A stretch of 64,000 nucleotides of DNA, taken from Paenibacillus sp. P25. GTDB taxonomy: Bacteria > Bacillota > Bacilli > Paenibacillales > NBRC-103111. Location of the stretch: assembly GCA_024704175.1 (NCBI GenBank), contig CP085629.1:1364001-1428000 (forward strand), given 5' to 3'. This document shows positions 57,756 through 64,000 of the stretch, piece by piece. Below the pieces are notes generated by a model that saw nothing but the letters and a program-made list of their open reading frames with translations, was not told the DNA's origin and did no database searches. The position numbers and the translations under genes were made by a program. Position 1 is the stretch's first letter; each line of letters begins with the position of its first letter.

Positions 57756-57785
57756 ATGATAACACATTTCCATCGGTTTTGAAAA
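57756..57785 (-). promoter_or_regulatory. Candidate antitoxin RNA promoter
   Basis: On the minus strand, TTTTCA (57785-57780), 18-bp spacer, TATCAT (57761-57756). Four of six and five of six matches to the sigma-A hexamers. Confidence 0.45.
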
Positions 57786-57801
57786 GATGATTCGCCTGAG
57801 G

Positions 57802-58488
57802 TCATGGTTTCACGTCCCATAAGATCCACGGAAAGCTCCGCATAGGCTCGGAGGTAAAGCGCAGCGTCTCTTTGGTCGTAGGGTGCTCGAACTGCAGCTG
57901 AGTGGACCACAGCGCGATTTGCTGGCCCGGCTGGGCATGAGTCCCCCCATACCGCTGGTCGCCGACCAGCGGGCAGCCGATCGCCGAGAATTGGACGCGA
58001 ATCTGATGCGGACGGCCGGTATGCAGCTCAATCCGGACGAGAGAGAGGCCGTCCTGGCTTCCGAGCACGCGGTAATCCAGAACCGCTTCCTTGGCGCCGT
58101 CCTTGCCCGGAGGAACGACCGATACGCGGTTCGTCTTCGAATCCTTGAGCAAATAATGCCTCAGCGTGCCTTGCGGGTCCTTGGGACGGCCGTGAACGAC
58201 AGCCGTATATTCCTTGCGAATGGAACGGGTCCGGACGGCGTCGGACAGGCGGGAAGCCGCCTTGGACGTCTTGGCGAACACCATCACCCCTCCGACGGGA
58301 CGGTCCAGACGATGCACCAGTCCGAGAAAGACGTTCCCGGGCTTGCCGTGCCGATGCTTCAAATCGGCCTTCAGCAGCGTCAGCATGTCCGGGTCCCGGG
58401 AATCGTCCTCCTGCGACGGGACGTTCGGAGGCTTGACGACGACGAGGACATGATTATCCTCGTACAGAACGGGAATGGCGGGGGCCAT
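57802..58488 (-). CDS. RluA-family pseudouridine synthase
   Basis: 228 residues, intact. Motif II GLVHRLDRPVGGVMVFAKT carries the catalytic Asp; ELHTGRPHQIRVQFSAIGCPLVGDQRYGG is the conserved C-terminal block. There is no N-terminal S4 domain, so it resembles the RluC/TruC-short group; the target uridine in rRNA or tRNA is unknown. GGGAGG precedes the start. It follows the methyltransferase gene by three bases on the same strand. Confidence 0.92.
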   Translation of the reverse strand: MAPAIPVLYEDNHVLVVVKPPNVPSQEDDSRDPDMLTLLKADLKHRHGKPGNVFLGLVHRLDRPVGGVMVFAKTSKAASRLSDAVRTRSIRKEYTAVVHGRPKDPQGTLRHYLLKDSKTNRVSVVPPGKDGAKEAVLDYRVLGSQDGLSLVRIELHTGRPHQIRVQFSAIGCPLVGDQRYGGTHAQPGQQIALWSTQLQFEHPTTKETLRFTSEPMRSFPWILWDVKP

Positions 58489-58491
58489 CCG

Positions 58492-59355
58492 CTACGCCTC
58501 CCAACGTCCGAGAATGCCGCAGGGGAGCGTCAGCTTCGACGCCGTGATCGGCAGGCCGATTTCTCCGCAGGTGATGGAGCCCCCGAACGAACGGCCCATG
58601 GAGAGCGACAAAATATTGTGCAGCACGGTAGCCGAGATGCCTGTCGTATAGGAATTGATCAGGAAAAACAGCGGCTTGTCCGTGAGAATGCTCATGCAGG
58701 ATTCCACGAACGGATACAGATTCGTCTCCAGCTTCCACGTCTCGCCGCTCGGCCCGCGGCCGTAGGAAGGGGGATCCATAATGATCGCGTCATACTTGCT
58801 TCCGCGGCGCTGCTCGCGCTGCACGAATTTGAACACGTCGTCGGTTATGAACCGGACTTTACGATCGCCGAGGCCGGAGAGCTGGACGTTCTCCTTCGCC
58901 CACTGGACCATGCCTTTGGCTGCATCCACGTGGCATACCTCGGCTCCGGCCGAAGCGCAGGCGACGGTGGCGCCCCCCGTGTAGGCGAACAAATTGAGCA
59001 CGCGGATCGGGCGGCCCGCTCCGCGGATCTTGTCCATCATCCAGCTCCAGTTGACCGCCTGCTCGGGGAACAGCCCCGTATGCTTAAAGCCCGTCGGCTT
59101 AATGTAGAAGGACAGCCCCTTGTAAGAGATCGTCCACCGCTCCGGAATATCCTTCTTATATTCCCAGGTTGCCTCCGCCGCTGGAGCCGCGGTGGTAGTG
59201 CGCATCGGCACTGCGCCAGGCTCCCGTTTCCTTCACGAGGGGCCAGATGATCTGCGGGTCCGGGCGTCTTAGGACGATCGTGCCCCAACGCTCCAGCTTC
59301 TCGCCTTCCCCGTATCGATTAATTCATAATCCTTCCAATCCTGTGCTGCAAACAT
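58492..59355 (-). CDS. RlmI-like class I rRNA methyltransferase (two frameshifts)
   Basis: The open frame starts only at 59211, but on the minus strand MFAAQDWKDYELIDTG begins at ATG 59355. A missing G near 59308-59312 (restoring DTGEGEKLERWGTIVLRRPDPQIIW) and an extra base near 59166-59169 (restoring GGNWEYKKDIPERW) join the parts into 287 residues. Methyltransferase motifs: VLNLFAYTGGATVACASAGAEVCHVDAAKG, and DPPSYGRGPSGETWKLE, the RlmI/RlmK-type catalytic loop. It probably methylates 23S rRNA; no PUA domain is present. Confidence 0.85.
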
Positions 59356-59482
59356 GTCGGCAATCATCCTTTATGTACAAAATCTTGGCTTCAAGTCGTT
59401 CCATCAAAGCCCGTGCTGTTCACATTCTACACGATTTGGTTCCCCGATTCCACTTGGCGGACGACCCGGCGGGATAGAACAA

Positions 59483-59510
59483 GGGACCGGGCTAATTGCG
59501 GCCCGGTCCC
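59483..59510 (-). terminator. Terminator of the PrsA-like gene
   Basis: GGGACCGGGC (59483-59492) pairs with GCCCGGTCCC (59501-59510), a 10-bp stem; on the minus strand a short TTGTTCT follows. Confidence 0.7.
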
Positions 59511-59530
59511 CAAGGTCGATCCCCGATTTC

Positions 59531-60679
59531 TTATTTCGGTAAATTCTTGCTTTGAATCATGGCCGGCACGTCCTTCGTCAGGAACGAAGTCAGCCGCTGA
59601 TTCACCAAATCCGCCTGCAGTCGCTGTTTCGCTTCGTCGAAGGTTTGCGTTTTGCGGGCTTCGACTTTGAGGATGTGATAGCCGTATTCGGTTTGGACCG
59701 GGTCGCTGATTTTATTCAGCTCGATGTCCATCGCCGCTTTGGCGAACGCAGGAGTGAAGAACTTCACCGGCGCATCCGGATACAATCCGCCGTTCGCTTT
59801 GGAGCCAGGGTCATCCGAATAATCCTTGACGACTGCGGCAAAGTCGGTTCCGGCCTTGAGTTTATCCTGCACTTCCTTAACCTTCTTATCCACTTCCTCT
59901 TTGCTGCGCGCCGTTCCGTCGGCATTGTCGTTCGAGATCAGAATATGGCGTACCGTGACGATGATGAAATCGCCGGTTTTGTCGGCAAGCCTCTGGTCAT
60001 ATTCGGCCTTGAGCTTGTCATCCGTGAAGTCGGAGGTAATGAGGTTGTGACCGTAGACGGCCTGTTCGACATAACTTCGCAGATCCGATTCCTTCAGCCC
60101 GGCGGCGCTGAGTTTGGCTGCATAGTCCGTGTCCGGCGCCTGGGACTGCGCGGTCAATTCTTTCTTGATTTGAACCATATACCCGTCGACCGTCGAAGCG
60201 GAAGCCTTCTTGATTTCATCCGTCACGCGGGCGGACAGCAGCTTGTATCCGATCAATTGGTCCAGGATCTGATCCTGGTATTTCGGATCCTTGGTATTCT
60301 TGGCGTCGTCGGGGTTCAAGAGATTATCAATGGCCACATATTTCTCGTATTCGCCCTGCGTCACTTCTCCGCCGTTGTAGGAGGCGACGACCTTGCTCAA
60401 ATCCGCCTTGCGGCCGACCCAAATCGTCCCGCTCTCATCATCCCAGCCCACTTCCTTGCCGAGCGCTTCGCTGACGAAGCGAAGGGGCACATAGGTCGTG
60501 CCGTTGTAGATGAAGCCTTGTCCCTGCTCGGCGGTCGGTTTTTTCTCCACACCGTCAAACATATATTTCAGACTTCGGAAATACACTTCAATTTGGGTTC
60601 CGCTTGCGTAGGCCACGGTTCCCGTCAGCATCACGCCGAGCGACAGGCCGAGGACCAGGCCTTTAACTTTGTCATTCAT
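59531..60679 (-). CDS. prsA: PrsA-like foldase with N-terminal stalk domain
   Basis: 382 residues, intact. Signal peptide (VLGLSLGVMLTGTVAYA) without a lipobox Cys, unlike the lipoprotein PrsA of Bacillus. A copper amine oxidase-like stalk domain follows (residues ~28-95, YNGTTYVPLRFVSEALGKEVGWDDESGTIWVG), then a SurA-type helical region and a parvulin PPIase domain (~245-345: TVRHILISNDNADG, DFAAVVKDYSDDPGSKANGGLYPDAP, EYGYHILKVEAR). It should help secreted proteins fold. The stalk may replace the lipid as wall or membrane contact. Confidence 0.87.
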   Translation of the reverse strand: MNDKVKGLVLGLSLGVMLTGTVAYASGTQIEVYFRSLKYMFDGVEKKPTAEQGQGFIYNGTTYVPLRFVSEALGKEVGWDDESGTIWVGRKADLSKVVASYNGGEVTQGEYEKYVAIDNLLNPDDAKNTKDPKYQDQILDQLIGYKLLSARVTDEIKKASASTVDGYMVQIKKELTAQSQAPDTDYAAKLSAAGLKESDLRSYVEQAVYGHNLITSDFTDDKLKAEYDQRLADKTGDFIIVTVRHILISNDNADGTARSKEEVDKKVKEVQDKLKAGTDFAAVVKDYSDDPGSKANGGLYPDAPVKFFTPAFAKAAMDIELNKISDPVQTEYGYHILKVEARKTQTFDEAKQRLQADLVNQRLTSFLTKDVPAMIQSKNLPK

Positions 60680-60907
60680 CTTGGTTAATCCATCCTTTCA
60701 GGTTGTCCTACCAAGTATTCTACACGGGGAGGTCGATTCCTTCTTTTTCCCTGACGCCTCTGCAGCTTTATCCGGGTACGCCCCTGTTTTCAAACAATTC
60801 ATGAAGAAAATGTCACCCTCGGAAAGGAATTTTCGGACGTGTGTAGTATTGTGTTTTATAAGGGGCTAACCCGAAAAAAATGCATAAGAGGGGATGAGAA
60901 GACATTG
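60680..60907. other. Divergent intergenic region prsA / glgB
   Basis: 228 bases holding start signals for both genes. AGGGGATGAG (about 60889-60898) serves glgB; AAAGGATGG serves prsA. TAGAAT on the minus strand near 60720 could be a prsA -10, but no -35 fits. Nothing else is recognised. Confidence 0.3.
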
Positions 60908-62836
60908 ATGAGTGTGATCCCCGGTCCTGAAGACCTGTATTTATTCCATGAAGGCAAAGCTTGTTTCAGAGCTACCGCGTGCTGGGCGCGCATCCGGCGG
61001 AAGTCGACGGAAAGACCGGCTACCGGTTTGCCGTATGGGCCCCTCACGCCCGAGAGGTACGGGTGGTCGGCGATTTTAACGACTGGAACGGCTCGAAACA
61101 CGTGATGGTGAAGATCAGCACGTGGGGCGTCTGGTTCCTGTTCGTGCCGGATGTGCTCGAAGGGGAATATTACAAGTACGAAATTGTGACCGCTTCCGGC
61201 ACACTGCAGTACAAGGCGGATCCTTATGCATTTTGGTCCGAGCTGAAGCCCGGTACAGCCTCCCGTGCCTACTGTCTTGACGGCTACGAATGGAAAGACG
61301 CGGAGTGGCAGGAGCGCAAGGCGAACCGGACTGTTTACAACGATCCGCTCAACATCTACGAGGTTCATCTTGGTACCTGGAAGAAGAAGCCGGACGGCGG
61401 ATATTACACCTACCGCGAGCTGGCTGACGAGCTGGTGGCTTATGTGAAGGATATGGGCTACACCCATATCGAGCCGCTGCCGCTGGCGGAGCATCCTTAC
61501 GACCGGTCCTGGGGTTACCAGGCGACGGGCTATTATTCCGTAACCAGCCGTTTCGGGACGCCGAAGGACTTTATGTATTTCGTCGACCGTCGCCATCAGG
61601 CCGGAATCGGCGTCATCATGGACTGGGTGCCCGGCCATTTCGTGAAGGATGAACACGGTCTGCGCCGCTTCGACGGCGAACCCCTCTTTGAATACAGCGA
61701 TCCCTTGAAAGCCGAGAAGCCGGAATGGGGACGCTGACCTTTGATTTTTCCAAACCGGAAGTAAACAGTTTCTTGATCTCCAACGCCATCTTCTGGATGG
61801 ACATGTTTCATATCGACGGTCTGCGCGTGGACGCGGTGGCGAGTCTCTTGTATCTGAATTTCGGCAGGCCCCGCGAGCAGTGGATCAAGAATGAACACGG
61901 CGGAGACGAGAATCCGGATGCCATTCAGTTTCTGAAGAAGCTTAACCGGACCGTATTCGGCTATTACCCGAACGCCCTGATGATGGCGGAGGATTCCAGC
62001 GATTGGCCGCTGGTAACGGCTCCCGTTCATGAAGGCGGGCTTGGCTTTAACTACAAGTGGAACATGGGCTGGATGAACGATATGCTGAAATATATGGAGA
62101 TCGATCCGTATTTCCGTCATGGAAGCCACCAGCTGCTCACGTTCAGTTTTATGTATACGTACTCCGAGAATTATGTGCTCCCCTGTCGCATGACGAGGTG
62201 GTGCACGGGAAGAAGTCGTCGCTGAACAAAATGCCGGGCGATTATTGGCAGAAGTTCGCCAATCTGCGGGTGCTGTTCGGGTATATGATGGCGCACCCGG
62301 GCAAGAAGCCGCTGTTCATGGGCGGCGAGTTCGGTCAGTTTGACGAATGGAAGGATCTGGAAGACCTCGATTGGGAAATGCTCGGTTATGACAGCCACCG
62401 GAGCATGCACCGCTACGTCCGGGACCTCAATCATCTCTATCTGCGGGAGCCGGCCTTATGGAAGCTGGACCACCGGCCCGAGGGCTTCTCCTGGATTGAC
62501 CCGCATGACAGCAAGCAGAGCATTACCACATTCATGAGAAAGACGGAGAATCCGGAGGACAGCCTGATTGCCGTTTGCAATTTTACGCCGGTGTATCATG
62601 AGAAATACAGGATCGGCGTTCCGTACGAAGGCGTGTATGTCGAACAGTTTAGCAGCGACGCGGGAGAATACGGGGGCTCGGGGAAGCTGAATTCCGGGAA
62701 GCTGAAGACCGAAGCGGTATCCTGGCATTACCAGCCGTACAGCCTGCATATTTCGCTGCCTCCGCTCGCGGCCGTTCTGTTCAAGCCGATTGAAATCAAG
62801 CGAAGAAGGGGATCCGTTAAAACGAGGAAGGGGTAA
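60908..62836 (+). CDS. glgB: 1,4-alpha-glucan branching enzyme (three frameshifts)
   Basis: Forms alpha-1,6 branches in glycogen. N-terminal CBM48 ([24 protein letters not shown]), GH13 catalytic core ([24 protein letters not shown]; nucleophile Asp in [10 protein letters not shown]; acid Glu in [22 protein letters not shown]) and a C-terminal beta domain. Breaks: missing A near 60957-60959 ([16 protein letters not shown]), missing G in GGGG near 61727 ([14 protein letters not shown]), missing C in CCCC near 62181 ([12 protein letters not shown]). Repaired length 643 residues, normal. It starts the glycogen gene cluster with glgC next. Confidence 0.93.
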
Positions 62837-62841
62837 AGCCG

Positions 62842-64000
62842 ATGCGGAAAAAGGAATGTGTAGCCATGCTGCTCGCCGGCGGCGAAGGAAGAAGGCTGGG
62901 GGTTCTTACGAACAAGTTGGCCAAGCCGGCCGTTCATTTCGGAGGAAAGTACCGTATTATCGATTTTACGCTCAGCAACTGCACCAATTCCGGGATCGAC
63001 ACCGTCGGGGTGTTAACCCAGTACCAACCGCTCGTTCTGAACAGTTACATCGGCATCGGTTCCCCTGGGATTTGGACAGGCGGAACGGCGGTGTCACCGT
63101 GCTGCCCCCTTATATGGAACAAGGCGGCGGAGATTGGTACAAAGGCACGGCCAATGCCATTTACCGCAATATTTCGTTCGTGGAGCAGTTTGATCCGGAG
63201 TACGTTCTGGTCATATCGGGAGATCACATCTACAAGATGGACTATGACAAAATGCTCCGTTTTCATAAAAGCAAAGGCGCCGACGCCACCATTGCCGTCA
63301 TCGAGGTGAAATGGGAGGAAGCCAGCCGCTTCGGCATTATGAGCACCGATGACAACGGCCGGATTACCGAATTCGCAGAGAAGCCGAAGGAGCCGCAGAG
63401 CAATCTCGCCTCGATGGGCATTTACATTTTCAATTGGCAAGTATTGAAGGATTATATGATCCGGGACGATGCGGATCCCGAGTCGAGCAAGGATTTCGGC
63501 AAGGACCTGATTCCGGCCATGCTGCGGGACGGGCAGAACATGATGGCTTACCCGTTCGAAGGCTACTGGAAGGATGTCGGCACAATCCAAAGCTTGTGGG
63601 AGGCCAACATGGATCTCCTCGAGAACGAGCCGAAGTTCAATTTGAACGACCGCTCCTGGCGCATTTATTCGGTGAACCCCTGCCAGCCGGGGCAGTATGT
63701 TGCCTCAACGGCGCAGATCCGCCGCTCCCTGGTAAATGAAGGTCGCTGCGTGTTCGGCGAAGTGGATCATTCGGTGCTGTTCTACGGCGTCCAGGTGGGA
63801 GAGGGGAGCCTGATCAAGGATTCGGTGATCATGCCGAACGTGACGGTCGGCAATAACGTGAAGATCTACAAGGCGATCATCGGCGAAGGGACGGTTGTGG
63901 AGGACGGCGCCGTTATCGGAACCCCTGAAGATGAAGGCCCGCAGGATATCATCCTGATCGGAAGCAACGAACGGATCGGCATGGCGACAAATTCGACGAG
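62842..64000 (+). CDS. glgC: Glucose-1-phosphate adenylyltransferase (frameshifted, runs off window)
   Basis: Makes ADP-glucose for glycogen. [35 protein letters not shown] at the N-terminus, [48 protein letters not shown], then a left-handed beta-helix domain ([23 protein letters not shown]). A C is missing in CCCC near 63064; with it [21 protein letters not shown] follows. About 386 of an expected 400 residues are inside the window; the 3' end is cut off. It follows glgB by five bases. Confidence 0.93.

Noticed and set aside
285..64000. Programmed frameshifting or genome decay as the cause of the split genes
   Set aside because: Breaks are random in position, mostly in homopolymers, lack slippery-site plus stimulator structures, and hit essential genes while leaving strong purifying-selection signatures intact.
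1..64000. tRNA or rRNA genes, insertion sequences, prophage or CRISPR arrays
   Set aside because: No cloverleaf, rRNA, transposase, integrase or regularly spaced repeat was seen on either strand by eye; a tRNAscan or ISfinder search could still find a degraded copy.

Overview
The window reads as chromosomal DNA of an endospore-forming Firmicute of the Paenibacillaceae (Paenibacillus or a close relative). This is inferred from gene content and order. The run ypiF-qcrABC-ypjABCD-dapB-mgsA-bshB1-bshA-cca-birA-panBCD-dinG-ypmB-nth follows the Bacillus subtilis order as I know it. SLH, stalk-type copper amine oxidase-like and GerMN domain proteins, TTG/GTG starts with strong GGAGG sites, and a GC-rich coding style also fit. 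I see no rRNA, tRNA, insertion sequence, prophage or CRISPR array.

Layout. 0.3-2.5 kb: hisC-tyrA. 2.5-4.1 kb: a candidate small RNA, then an ECF sigma/anti-sigma pair. 4.1-7.4 kb: a phosphoglycerate-mutase-like enzyme, an unrecognised protein, a gamma-carbonic-anhydrase-like protein, an IDEAL protein and ypiF. 7.5-12.5 kb: cytochrome bc complex (qcrABC) and ypjABC. 12.7-19.3 kb: a mazG-like gene, a TPR gene, dapB, mgsA, bacillithiol genes, cca, birA. 19.3-21.8 kb: a structured leader and panBCD. 22.6-26.1 kb: dinG and rex. 26.2-27.8 kb: phosphate permease and DUF47 partner (minus). 28-30 kb: mtaD, ypmB. 30.3-37.5 kb: a cell-envelope block (compact FtsH-like protease with a membrane partner, amidase, GerMN protein, SLH protein). 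37.7-42.5 kb: nth, a small protein, a tandem dynamin. 42.9-51.2 kb: heterodimeric ABC exporter, M23 peptidase, SGNH hydrolase, second ABC transporter. 51.3-55.7 kb: topoisomerase IV (parE, parC). 55.8-60.7 kb: methyltransferases, MarR regulator, a holin-like toxin cassette, pseudouridine synthase, PrsA-like foldase. 60.9-64 kb: glgB and the start of glgC.

About 40 single- or double-base indels break genes here, including essential ones (parE, parC, birA). Most lie in runs of 3-6 identical bases, and many of the rest lie at GCTGC. Each repaired gene regains a reading length divisible by three and a normal family size. I therefore treat them as sequence errors of an unpolished assembly and annotate each broken gene as one CDS over its full span.

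Four regulatory finds stand out. (1) At 57.4-57.8 kb a holin-like small toxin has a near-perfect LexA box over its promoter and a convergent antisense RNA: a candidate SOS-controlled type I toxin-antitoxin. (2) A leader upstream of panB has a terminator and a competing antiterminator pairing. (3) One conserved 5'-UTR element sits directly upstream of two unrelated genes (13.06-13.13 kb and 48.30-48.37 kb) and can hide their ribosome binding sites. (4) A 78-nt promoter-to-terminator unit at 2.55 kb has a CU-rich region complementary to Shine-Dalgarno sequences.
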